This document shows positions 33,850-42,605 of a stretch of DNA of 46,899 bases, one piece after another. How positions within the stretch are numbered: the stretch's first letter is position 1; each line of letters begins with the position of its first letter. The position numbers and the translations under genes are program-made. The notes beneath the pieces are model-generated. The model made no database searches. It was not told the origin of the DNA and saw nothing but the letters and a program-made list of their open reading frames with translations. The DNA is from Candidatus Doudnabacteria bacterium (lineage in GTDB: Bacteria; Patescibacteriota; JABMPQ01; JAGQLO01): NCBI GenBank assembly GCA_020429185.1, contig JAGQLO010000007.1, forward strand, positions 1 through 46,899. The letters are read 5' to 3'.

Positions 33850-36800
33850 ATGGCGGACGAACTCCTTTCTTCCACACAAACACTCACCCCAACACGGACC
33901 CGTTCGCGTACGCGTGCTGTTGTGGGAACTATTGCAGGACTCGCCCTGTTCTCAGGACTTGCTTTTGCTCTCGTTCGATTTGGTATTCAAGGTGACACCT
34001 ACACCGTCGTTGAGAACTTTGAATATACGAACGAACAACTAACTGCCTTCGAGTCGCCACTAGGTGACCACGATGGCTCTATCACCGCGACCGCCGAGGG
34101 CCAGCTTGTTCTCGCGACTACACCTGAGCGCCCTGAGCAACTTGCCCAGCTTCCTTTTCGCGAAAACCCAGATCTCGCGACCACACGACGCTTACCGTTC
34201 AGCCGTTCTGATCTCGATATACACTCGATCTGTACCGATAGCGAAAGAGATATCGCCCGTGGATTCCGTATTGGATTCGATAACGAAGCTATCCCTCAGG
34301 GTGGAGCAACCACTGTGTTGGCCGAAGCAGAGCCAATCGACAATCTCGGGATCAATAACCTACGTGTTCGCGCAGGAGTTGGCGCGCGAGCTATTCTTCA
34401 CCAGGTAAACTGGGAAGTATATGGACCCGGAGGTGACGTTGCCATCCAAAGTGCCCCTATTGTTGAAGGCGTTCCTTTCCCACGCCAAGTCACGTTTACT
34501 TCCACCGATCCCTCCGTCGCAATTGTATATCCGAACGGTCAGATTCTTCCTATCTCACCTGGAACGACACGTATTAGCGCGAAATTCTGTGACACGATCT
34601 CTGCCACATCGATTGTATTGACCGTGAATGAAACAAACGGTGAAGACTTCACATGGCACGCAGCAAACGCGCTCGACACTCGCTTCCTCGATGGATCAAT
34701 TACTTCAGGACCACTTTCCGCAGATCTCCCAGAAGGGCGTATTATTGAGGGCGTGGACGCAGATATCGTTGTGAACACCAGAGATTTTGATCTGTTCACA
34801 GAAGACGGCACACCAAAAGGAACCTACACGCTCTATCTCTCCGCAAATGGAGGAACAAACTGGGCAGGTCCGTATGACATTACGTCTCAGCTGACACCAA
34901 ATAACAACGTTGCGAATGTCAGCATCAACTTCCCAGAAGGTGGACAAGGCAACGACCTGCGCTATGCACTCCGCATGACGCAAGACGAGACGCTCGCACG
35001 AGTTGAAGATTCACCTATCTGGAGCGGTGTTGGTGCAGCGGTACCTACAAACTCCTCCCTTGCATCTTTGTGGGATGTGTTTGTCACACCGTTTGCCCAT
35101 GCTCAGCAAGGAATTGAACCGCGCGCCATCATCTTCGAGAACGAAGAGGAGCTCTTGGCCCTAGGACAAGGAGATCCTACTGACGTCTTGAATCTTGATA
35201 GTCTTGCCCATGTTGCTCGCACATTCGACATTACAACCTCTCAAGAAGCACTCGAATTAAGCCTAAAGGAACAGAACACACCTGAGCTCTTCACGCGAGC
35301 AACATTCGTTCCAGTCGGCACATCTCGAGATCTTGGTGTCTTCTTTGCTGCGTCGCAGAGCATTGTAAATGGTCATGAAGTCCGCAATATTGACCCAACC
35401 TGGCAGTTCACTGGAAACGGTATCGCAGCAAACATCACCACCGTTTCTTCGCGTGAAACTCTAACTCCTGTTGCAATCATCCCTACCGACGCCGTGCAAC
35501 CAGAGAACTTCCCAGAGGCGCAACTTAATGACCTCGCAAGAATTCTCCCAACACTTGAGGTAACCGGTGAACGCGTTGGATTTGCAGAGCTACGCCCCAC
35601 GATCAATTACGAAGATTTCCGAATCTCACTTAATGAGCCATCCTTCCGTCAGGTCACGGCTCCAGATGTTCGTCTCGTTGCACTCCCGGAGACAACATTA
35701 AACGTAGAGAGTATTTCCTTCTCTGCCCGCTTGACTCCAGGAGAGATTCCTCCAGCTGACGAACCAGGCGATGAACCGGTTGATCCCTGTGTTGCTGAAG
35801 TTGAAGAGCTTCGTGAACAAGGTGTCCCAGAAGAAGATCTCCCACTTTGTGAACCAGAAGAGATTGATGAAGAGTTAGAAGGAGATCTCGAAATTGACCC
35901 ACGTATCATCCATCGTGGTGAGTCAGGAGGCGGACAACGTGTCATTGTGAAGTGGAGCTACACAGATGCTGCAAAACAAGAAGAGCTTGTAGCAGCAGCT
36001 GTTGCTGGTGAGCCACTCGACGACTACGCATTCGCGTATAAGTCACAAGATGGTCCAGACGCCCTGAAGAACGTAGATGTCTACTATGATGCGCAAGATG
36101 AAGAAACGCCGTTCTACGCAGTTCTTACAGGACTGAACGGCGGGCAGACCTGTGTTGACTCTGACTTTGTACGCTGTGGTCGTGGAACGTATCTCTATCG
36201 CATCACTACAAACGGTGTTGAGTCTGACGATCTTACGTTTGAAACCCTCAACCGTTTGCAGACGATCATGTACGACTATGAGTTGATCTTTGGTGATCAG
36301 CTGCGCTCGCAGGGATTGGACGTAACAGAAATCGAAACACTCGAAGAGCTTGCAGCCGTGCAAAATGCCAACGCCGACTTGCGTGGACGTATTGAAGGAA
36401 TGCAGTTCTTCCATGACCCACGTAACCTCGATGCAGACGCTGCTTCGACCCCAATGTCTCTCTCAGGTGTGAAGTTCGCAATCATGAACGACCGACGCTT
36501 TAACGAGCACAGCTCTCGCCTCCTCGCCACAGAACAGCGTCGTGGCGTTGCACGTGCGGTAGAACACATTTACAGCGCCGTTCACGACCGTATCTACGTA
36601 GAAGACCTCTACAAGATCTGTGACGAAGTTGGTTGTGCCTTCTGGGCAGATCAGGTCACCCAAGATAACGAGGACCGCATCGATCTTGATGGTGTTGCCC
36701 TCGCTGTACTCCTTTCTGAAGAATATTCAGGAGTACAGGCTGCGATTGCTGCTGATGTCAACAAGTTCAATGCCGACTACGCCTACCAAACTGTTTTGAA

Positions 36801-37098
36801 GCGTGGTGGTGACGAAGGCGGGGTTGCAAATCTTGCGCAACAATATGGACAGTCCGACGATCCGCTCACGCAAATGCGCTACGCGCTCGCGCTCTCTGAC
36901 GAGTTCAAGAGTCGAATCAGTACAATTAGTACGGATCTCGGTCGCTCGGAAGCCATTACAGAACTGTACGAATCCTGTTTCTTCCGCGCTTCAGACGTAG
37001 AAGGTGTCGCCTACTGGTCAGAAGAACGTAGTGATCTCACCGTAGATGAGCTCCGCGTCAACTTCTGTGAAGAAGGCGAAGGAACCGGCTCCCTCTAG
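33850..37098 (+). CDS. Giant single-pass surface protein 4 with BIG2-like and DUF4214-like domains, 1082 aa
   Basis: It starts at MADE (33850), with basic tail TPTRTRSRTR and TM at about 22-43. A BIG2-like Ig domain (about 195-260) is clear: FTSTDPSVAIVYPNGQILPI followed by SPGTTRISAKFC. The shared module has ALDTRFLDG, a degenerate Asp-box SANGGTNW (near 332) and LRYALRMTQDETLARV. Next come a beta region (LNVESISFSARL), a single Cys pair in an acidic linker (about 646-668, ending DLPLC), the FN3-like domain (RIIHRGESGGGQRVIVKWSY; AVLTGLNGG), and DUF4214-like units ending in ITELYESCFFRASDVEGVAYW. Intermediate in Cys content between proteins 1 and 2/3. Surface anchoring is inferred. Confidence 0.82.
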   Translation: MADELLSSTQTLTPTRTRSRTRAVVGTIAGLALFSGLAFALVRFGIQGDTYTVVENFEYTNEQLTAFESPLGDHDGSITATAEGQLVLATTPERPEQLAQLPFRENPDLATTRRLPFSRSDLDIHSICTDSERDIARGFRIGFDNEAIPQGGATTVLAEAEPIDNLGINNLRVRAGVGARAILHQVNWEVYGPGGDVAIQSAPIVEGVPFPRQVTFTSTDPSVAIVYPNGQILPISPGTTRISAKFCDTISATSIVLTVNETNGEDFTWHAANALDTRFLDGSITSGPLSADLPEGRIIEGVDADIVVNTRDFDLFTEDGTPKGTYTLYLSANGGTNWAGPYDITSQLTPNNNVANVSINFPEGGQGNDLRYALRMTQDETLARVEDSPIWSGVGAAVPTNSSLASLWDVFVTPFAHAQQGIEPRAIIFENEEELLALGQGDPTDVLNLDSLAHVARTFDITTSQEALELSLKEQNTPELFTRATFVPVGTSRDLGVFFAASQSIVNGHEVRNIDPTWQFTGNGIAANITTVSSRETLTPVAIIPTDAVQPENFPEAQLNDLARILPTLEVTGERVGFAELRPTINYEDFRISLNEPSFRQVTAPDVRLVALPETTLNVESISFSARLTPGEIPPADEPGDEPVDPCVAEVEELREQGVPEEDLPLCEPEEIDEELEGDLEIDPRIIHRGESGGGQRVIVKWSYTDAAKQEELVAAAVAGEPLDDYAFAYKSQDGPDALKNVDVYYDAQDEETPFYAVLTGLNGGQTCVDSDFVRCGRGTYLYRITTNGVESDDLTFETLNRLQTIMYDYELIFGDQLRSQGLDVTEIETLEELAAVQNANADLRGRIEGMQFFHDPRNLDADAASTPMSLSGVKFAIMNDRRFNEHSSRLLATEQRRGVARAVEHIYSAVHDRIYVEDLYKICDEVGCAFWADQVTQDNEDRIDLDGVALAVLLSEEYSGVQAAIAADVNKFNADYAYQTVLKRGGDEGGVANLAQQYGQSDDPLTQMRYALALSDEFKSRISTISTDLGRSEAITELYESCFFRASDVEGVAYWSEERSDLTVDELRVNFCEEGEGTGSL

Positions 37099-37118
37099 AG
37101 CCTCCTCTCCCCTCTGTG

Positions 37119-37144
37119 AAAAACAGCCCTTATGGGCTGTTTTT
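37119..37144 (+). terminator. Terminator of giant gene 4
   Basis: AAAAACAGCCC-TTAT-GGGCTGTTTTT (37119-37144), a perfect 11-bp stem including A5/T5. Confidence 0.9.
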
Positions 37145-37147
37145 CTA

Positions 37148-37156
37148 TGCTACACT
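37148..37156 (+). promoter_or_regulatory. Extended -10 promoter of dnaE, predicting a leaderless mRNA
   Basis: TGC-TACACT ends 8 bases before the dnaE ATG at 37165, so transcription should begin at or within a base or two of the start codon. The element lies four bases after the terminator T-tract. No good -35. Confidence 0.55.
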
Positions 37157-37164
37157 GCGACGTC

Positions 37165-40100
37165 ATGACTTCATCTTCGACACCACTTTCAGACACTCCA
37201 ACCCAAGCGGACCCGTCTCCGTTTGTTCATTTGCATGTCCATAGCCACTACAGCCTTCTTTCGGGTCTTTCAAAGATGGATCCCCTCCTTGATGCCGTCC
37301 AAGAACACGGTATGGATACCGTTGCCCTCACAGACTACGGCTCTATGTACGGCGCCATCGAGTTTTACAAAGCCTGCCAGAAACGTGAGATCAAACCCAT
37401 CATGGGCCTAGAGGTATACGTCGCGCCATTCAAGTACACACAAAAACGTCCAAAGATCGACACGCACCCAAGTATGCTCGTGCTGTTGGCGCGAAATATG
37501 ACGGGCTATAAGAACCTCATCCAACTCACAACGAAGGCACACATGGAGGGATTCTATTACAAACCCCGTGTCGACGAAGATCTCCTTGAGGAGCACAAAG
37601 AAGGACTTATCGCACTCTCAGGCGGACTTGGTGGAAACATTCCACGACTCCTTATTACCGGAGAGTACGACAAAGCAAAGGAAACAGCGTTGCAGTATCA
37701 GAAGCGCTACGGCGAGGGCCATTTCTATTTAGAGCTTCAAATCCACCCAACACTCGACAACCAAGCTGTTGTGAATGAAGGTCTTTTGAAGATTGCAGAT
37801 GAAACCGGCATTCCCCTGGTTGCCACCAATGATGTCCACTATCTCGTCAAAGAAGACGCGGAGGCTCAGGACATTGTGACCTGCATTCAGCAACAGCGCA
37901 TGCTGAATGACCCAAAGCGTCGTTCGTTCGCAGAAGAAAACTACGCACTACGTTCGATCGATGAAATGGTCGAGCTCTTTACAGACTACCCAGAAGCGAT
38001 TGCCAATACCCGCAAGATCGCTGACATGTGTACTGTGGAAATTACTCTCGGCGAAACTCAACTTCCCTACTTCCCTGTTCCAGAAGGTTCTTCTGAAGAT
38101 GCAGAGTTGCGCACACTTTGTGAAAATGGCTATCAGGATCGTTATGGCGTTCCCTATTCTGAGGCCCCAGACGAACACAAGGAACGTCTCGACTACGAGC
38201 TCGACATTATTAAGCAAACAGGTTTCCCTGCCTACTTCTTAATCGTGCAGGACTTCGTGAACTGGGCGAAGGAACAAGGCATCATTGTAGGTCCAGGTCG
38301 TGGTTCTGCTGCAGGAAGTTTTGCGTCGTATCTCCTGAAGATCGTTGACCTTGACCCTATCAAGTACGACCTCCTCTTTGAGCGATTCTTGAACCCAGAA
38401 CGTGTCCAGATGCCCGACATCGACCTCGACTTTGCAGATACACGGCGTGATGACGTGATTCAGTATGTGACCGAAAAATACGGTGCTGACCGCGTAGCTC
38501 ACATCATTACGTTCGGAACCATGGCTGCAAAAGGTTCCGTGCGAGACGTAGGTCGCGTGATGGGCTTCCCATACGAAACCTGCGACCGGATCTCAAAGAT
38601 GATCCCAATGTTTACGTCGCTCAGCGACTCCATGGAACAGGTGCCAGAACTTAAGACCATGGTAGAGAGCGATCCACAGATTAAGCGTCTTACAGACGCT
38701 GCGCTAAAAGTAGAAGGAAATGCGCGTCATGCCTCTACCCATGCCTGCGCCATGGTGATTACAAAGGACCCACTCACTGAGAGTGTTCCACTACAGCACG
38801 GCTCCCATGAGGGTGACATCGTGACACAGTTCTCCATGAAGCCCATTGAAGATTTGGGCATCCTGAAGATTGACTTCCTTGGACTGAAGAACCTTTCGAT
38901 CATTGAGCGCTGTATCGATATTGTGCATGCCACACACGAAGAGCGCATCGACCTCAAGGCGATCCCCATGGATGACGCAAAGACATTTGAACTCCTTCAA
39001 GCCGGAGGAACAACAGGTGTCTTCCAGCTCGAGTCTTCTGGAATGAAGCGTTATCTCAAACAGCTGAAACCGACCGAGTTTGAAGACATTATCGCTATGG
39101 TGTCGCTGTATCGCCCAGGTCCAATGGAGTGGATTCCTGACTATATCGCAGGCAAGCACGGCACCAAGAAGGTGAAGTATGTTCATCCTGTTCTTGAGCC
39201 AATTCTAAAGGACACATACGGCGTTGCAATTTATCAGGAACAGGTCATGCGTATTGCACGTGACCTCGCCGGGTTTACCCTTGGTGAAGCCGATGTGCTC
39301 CGAAAGGCCATGGGTAAGAAGATTAAGGAGCTTCTCGACGAACAAAAAGAAAAGTTCATTCAGGGTTGTGTCGATAATCGCGTTGATAAAGCGATTGCTG
39401 AAAAAGTTTTCTCATTTATTGAGCCGTTTGCCGGATATGGATTCAACCGTTCCCACGCGGCGTGTTATGCCATGATCTCCTACCAAACGGCGTACCTGAA
39501 GGCCCACTACCCTTCTGAGTTCATGGCTGCCCTTCTCGCAGCCGACCAGGAAAACATGGACCGCGTGACGATTGAGATCACCGAGTGCGAGGCCATGGGC
39601 ATTAACGTACTCGCTCCAGACGTGAATGAGTCTTTCAAGGATTTTGCGGTAGTTCCCCGCGAAGGCGAAGGCGCATGGCCAATCCGTTTTGGACTTGCTG
39701 GTATTAAAAACCTTGGTTCAGACACCATCGATGCCCTTATCGGAGCACGTAAAGAAGGCGGCCCTTTTGCCGATTTCGAAGATTTTGCACGCCGCGTCCC
39801 TATCGCATCGTTCAACAAACGCGGTCTCGAGTCGCTCGCCAAGTCTGGAGCCCTCGATGCCTTTGCAGAACGTGCACAAATTCTCGCGTCGATGGACACC
39901 ATCTTGACGTACATGAAGCAGGTCCAAAAAGCTGCGAACACTGGCCAAAAAGACCTCTTCGCCGCACTAGGAGACGAAAGTGCCACTCCACAACTCAAGC
40001 TCACTTCTGTTACGCCAGCTCTCAAGGCAGAGCGACTTGCCTGGGAAAAAGAGTTGCTCGGTCTGTATGTTTCCGCACATCCTGCTGATGAATATAAGCC

Positions 40101-40791
40101 GTTCCTTCGGGCATTTACTGTTCCACTCAACGAATTGAGTACAGAAAAAGCTGGCATTGTTGTGCGCACTGGCGGACTCATCATGGACTCACGGCAAATT
40201 CTGACAAAGTCTGGAAAGCGCATGGCCTTCATTAAGCTTGAAGACCTTACGTCGCATGCCGAGGTTGTTGTCTTCCCGAAGTTGTTTGAAGAAACGGCAC
40301 AGATTTGGGAGGAAGGTGAACTTGTTATTCTCGAGACGAAGATTGATGATCGCGACGGTGAACTCAAGCTTCTTGCTGAAAAAGTGAAACGACTCGATGT
40401 GGAGAAGGTCACAGAATGGCAAGAACAAACACCAGAAGAAGAACAAGCAAAAAAGGCACAAGAAACACTCACTGCCTTTCAAGCGATGTCCGCCTCACAA
40501 CCAGTCAGTGAAGATGGAGCGCCCACAGATGAGCAATCTCCGCAGAAGAAGCATTCCACACCTCCAGCAGAACCGCTTTCAATCACCATGACGCACTCCA
40601 CTACAGCGGAACTCATGGAAAAAGTACGCGATATTCTTGCCACCCACCCAGGAAAGAGAGCTGTTCGTATCGTCATCCCTCATCCAAATGGGAAGAACGA
40701 TGAGATTATGGCCCCTCAGACAGTTGCAGACACAGAAGACCTGCACACAAAACTCGAAGGACTTCTCGGTGAAGGCAGTGTTGTGAGGTAG
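37165..40791 (+). CDS. dnaE: DNA polymerase III alpha subunit (DnaE)
   Basis: 1208 residues. The replicative polymerase. The N-terminal PHP domain opens FVHLHVHSHYSLLSG. The family C polymerase core contains the PDIDLDF metal-binding motif, GPGRGSAAGSFASYLL and YQEQVMRIARDLAGFTLGEADVLRKAMGKK. A tandem helix-hairpin-helix region follows, then an OB fold (VVRTGGLIMDSRQI...VVVFPKLFEE) and a C-terminal low-complexity linker with a final small domain. In the PHP domain the usual TDHG reads TDYG, replacing a likely metal-ligand His. The start at 37165 is chosen because the upstream frame lies in the promoter and terminator. Confidence 0.97.
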   Translation: MTSSSTPLSDTPTQADPSPFVHLHVHSHYSLLSGLSKMDPLLDAVQEHGMDTVALTDYGSMYGAIEFYKACQKREIKPIMGLEVYVAPFKYTQKRPKIDTHPSMLVLLARNMTGYKNLIQLTTKAHMEGFYYKPRVDEDLLEEHKEGLIALSGGLGGNIPRLLITGEYDKAKETALQYQKRYGEGHFYLELQIHPTLDNQAVVNEGLLKIADETGIPLVATNDVHYLVKEDAEAQDIVTCIQQQRMLNDPKRRSFAEENYALRSIDEMVELFTDYPEAIANTRKIADMCTVEITLGETQLPYFPVPEGSSEDAELRTLCENGYQDRYGVPYSEAPDEHKERLDYELDIIKQTGFPAYFLIVQDFVNWAKEQGIIVGPGRGSAAGSFASYLLKIVDLDPIKYDLLFERFLNPERVQMPDIDLDFADTRRDDVIQYVTEKYGADRVAHIITFGTMAAKGSVRDVGRVMGFPYETCDRISKMIPMFTSLSDSMEQVPELKTMVESDPQIKRLTDAALKVEGNARHASTHACAMVITKDPLTESVPLQHGSHEGDIVTQFSMKPIEDLGILKIDFLGLKNLSIIERCIDIVHATHEERIDLKAIPMDDAKTFELLQAGGTTGVFQLESSGMKRYLKQLKPTEFEDIIAMVSLYRPGPMEWIPDYIAGKHGTKKVKYVHPVLEPILKDTYGVAIYQEQVMRIARDLAGFTLGEADVLRKAMGKKIKELLDEQKEKFIQGCVDNRVDKAIAEKVFSFIEPFAGYGFNRSHAACYAMISYQTAYLKAHYPSEFMAALLAADQENMDRVTIEITECEAMGINVLAPDVNESFKDFAVVPREGEGAWPIRFGLAGIKNLGSDTIDALIGARKEGGPFADFEDFARRVPIASFNKRGLESLAKSGALDAFAERAQILASMDTILTYMKQVQKAANTGQKDLFAALGDESATPQLKLTSVTPALKAERLAWEKELLGLYVSAHPADEYKPFLRAFTVPLNELSTEKAGIVVRTGGLIMDSRQILTKSGKRMAFIKLEDLTSHAEVVVFPKLFEETAQIWEEGELVILETKIDDRDGELKLLAEKVKRLDVEKVTEWQEQTPEEEQAKKAQETLTAFQAMSASQPVSEDGAPTDEQSPQKKHSTPPAEPLSITMTHSTTAELMEKVRDILATHPGKRAVRIVIPHPNGKNDEIMAPQTVADTEDLHTKLEGLLGEGSVVR

Positions 40792-40821
40792 TCAGTACAT
40801 ATAGCCACAATGCACTTGGTG

Positions 40822-40830
40822 TGGCATACT
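40822..40830 (+). promoter_or_regulatory. Extended -10 promoter for the 40837 gene, predicting a leaderless mRNA
   Basis: TGG-CATACT ends 6 bases before the ATG at 40837. A possible -35 at 17 bases is poor. Placement again suggests transcription starting at the start codon. Confidence 0.4.
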
Positions 40831-40836
40831 TTTTCT

Positions 40837-42210
40837 ATGGCGGCGAACAAACGAACAACAAAACGAACGGATCGGACCTCTGCAAAACGCACTTCCCCCA
40901 GGAAGTCTTCTTCGAGTTCTACGCGTGCTCCCTCCTCAAAAAAGAAGCGTAAGCGCACTTCTTCTTTCCCTTGGCGTGTCGTCTTGATCGCCTTTCTTTC
41001 CGTACTGGTTGTCTTTGGAGGTATTGTGGCCGCTATCTATCTTTCTCTCGCGCAAGCTGTCATTACACTTGTTCCCGTACAGCAACAAGTGACTACAACC
41101 TTTCAGCTCGATCTTGGAGAAGACACGGTCGTTGAAGAGGGACAGACCGTACGACTCGCAGGCACCCTGTTCGATCGACAAATTGAAGAGACAAAAACCA
41201 TCGAGCAGATCGACAAGCAAGAAATTGAATCTCAAGCTCGCGGTACTGTCCGCTTTGTGAACAACAAGAACGGACCCGTGCGACTCATTGCCGGAACACA
41301 ACTCAAACCAGAAGGACGGGATCTCATTTTCCGCACACAAGATGTTGTTGTGATCCCCACAGAAGGCACCGTTGAAGCCGAAATTGTCGCTGACGATATT
41401 GGTGAAATTGGACAAGTGCCCGCTTCGAAGTGGGAAATCATCAAACTCGCAGAAGCTTGGAAAGTTGATGTCTATGCCAAATCTGATGACGCCATGAAGG
41501 GCGGTCGCGTTACCACGGAAGTTCTCACAGAACCGCAAATCGAGGTCTTCCGTGAACAGTTTACGAATGAACTTCGTGATCGCGTACTACGTGAACTTGT
41601 GAGTGAACACCCAGGTCTCACCTTCCCCGAAAATGGCGCCATTGTTGAGGTTGGACAAGTCGACGCCAATGTTCCCGCCGGAGTACGCGCTACAGACGTA
41701 ACACTCACGGCAAACATTCGTCTTGTTGCCTTTGCCTTTTATGAGCATGCTCTCTTAGACGTTGCACTTCAGCGTCTTAAGCAGAAAGTGCAAGATGGCT
41801 ATGTCTTCCAAGGTGTAACACCAGACTCCTTCTCGTATGTCATCGATGCGTACAACGTAGAGGCGGGCACAGCAACGGTCACTGTTTCTATCGCAGGTAC
41901 CGCGATTGCAGATGTAAATCCTTCTTCATTTGATCGTGAAACACTCGTGGGACGCGACGCGCTCGAGGCAGCAAACTATTTTGAACAGTTTGAAACGATC
42001 GAATCGGCAGATGTGTACTTCACTCCATTCTGGACGGATACGGTTCCCCGGCTGAACTCCCACACCGAGATTGTGGTAGACGAACCGGATCCAACACTTG
42101 AACCTGGGCCTGAAGCCGTTGAACCTGATCCACTCCCCCTCCCAGCGAGCGCAATCGAAGAAGATTCCTCTACTCCACCTAACGAAGAAACGCTTCCCTC
42201 GACAGAGTAA
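40837..42210 (+). CDS. Membrane-anchored protein with baseplate J-like region, 457 aa
   Basis: A Lys/Arg/Ser/Thr-rich cytoplasmic tail of about 45 residues leads into one TM helix (WRVVLIAFLSVLVVFGGIVAAIYLSL). The extracytoplasmic part has QARGTVRFVNNKNGPVRLIAGTQL...FRTQDVVVIPTEGTVEAEIVADDIGEIGQVPASKW, which matches the strand pattern of baseplate J/gp47-like domains found in anchored proteins of Patescibacteria. A Pro/Glu-rich C-terminal tail follows. No phage genes are nearby, so the resemblance need not mean a contractile system. The start at 40837 removes nine residues that would lie in the promoter. It is followed at 4 bases by the YbjQ-like gene. Confidence 0.7.
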   Translation: MAANKRTTKRTDRTSAKRTSPRKSSSSSTRAPSSKKKRKRTSSFPWRVVLIAFLSVLVVFGGIVAAIYLSLAQAVITLVPVQQQVTTTFQLDLGEDTVVEEGQTVRLAGTLFDRQIEETKTIEQIDKQEIESQARGTVRFVNNKNGPVRLIAGTQLKPEGRDLIFRTQDVVVIPTEGTVEAEIVADDIGEIGQVPASKWEIIKLAEAWKVDVYAKSDDAMKGGRVTTEVLTEPQIEVFREQFTNELRDRVLRELVSEHPGLTFPENGAIVEVGQVDANVPAGVRATDVTLTANIRLVAFAFYEHALLDVALQRLKQKVQDGYVFQGVTPDSFSYVIDAYNVEAGTATVTVSIAGTAIADVNPSSFDRETLVGRDALEAANYFEQFETIESADVYFTPFWTDTVPRLNSHTEIVVDEPDPTLEPGPEAVEPDPLPLPASAIEEDSSTPPNEETLPSTE

Positions 42211-42214
42211 GCCT

Positions 42215-42529
42215 ATGCTGATTACCACCACAGAACAGATTGCAGGACGTGACGTAGCCGAGACACTTGGCGTTGTTCAAGGCAGCATTATTCGTTCGCG
42301 CAGTGTTGTTACAGACGTCGGTGCTGGACTGAAAAGTATTGTTGGTGGAGAGATTCGCGGCTACTCGCAACTCATCCAAGACGCACGTAAAGAAGCGCTG
42401 GAACGTATGACTGCAGAAGCAACCGAGCTCGATGCAGACGCTGTTGTTGGACTTCGTTTTACCACCTCAACAGTGATGCAGGGCGCCTCTGAGATCTTGG
42501 CGTTTGGAACAGCGGTGAAACTTCGCTGA
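42215..42529 (+). CDS. YbjQ-like (UPF0145, heavy-metal-binding-like) protein, 104 aa
   Basis: It matches the YbjQ family: the N-terminal TTEQIAGRDVAETLGVVQGS, then IRGYSQLIQDARKEALERMTAEATELDADAVVGLRF, and a final beta strand FGTAVKLR. These proteins form homo-oligomeric rings; the metal-binding claim in the family name is weakly supported. The start at 42215 follows the previous stop by 4 bases. It ends in TGA, which shows UGA is a stop in this genome. Confidence 0.92.
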   Translation: MLITTTEQIAGRDVAETLGVVQGSIIRSRSVVTDVGAGLKSIVGGEIRGYSQLIQDARKEALERMTAEATELDADAVVGLRFTTSTVMQGASEILAFGTAVKLR

Positions 42530-42537
42530 GTTGTTAT

Positions 42538-42581
42538 GCAACAAAAGAAAATGGCTCCCTCGGGGGAGCTTCTTTTGTTGC
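42538..42581. terminator. Bidirectional terminator between the YbjQ-like gene and the convergent membrane gene
   Basis: GCAACAAAAGAA pairs with TTCTTTTGTTGC around an inner GCTCCC/GGGAGC stem (42538-42549, 42554-42559, 42564-42569, 42570-42581). Both strands end in TTCTTTTGT. Confidence 0.88.
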
Positions 42582-42605
42582 CTACTACGTGCTAGTGCGG
42601 TGTTG

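Noticed and set aside
39507-40472. 321-codon minus-strand frame inside dnaE
   Set aside because: Antisense shadow; Ser/Arg/Phe-rich with no motif, while the plus strand is certain DnaE.
40837-42210. Phage or contractile injection system component, because of the baseplate J-like region
   Set aside because: No tail, sheath, spike or phage genes lie nearby, and the protein has a cytoplasmic tail and TM anchor, so an envelope protein fits better.
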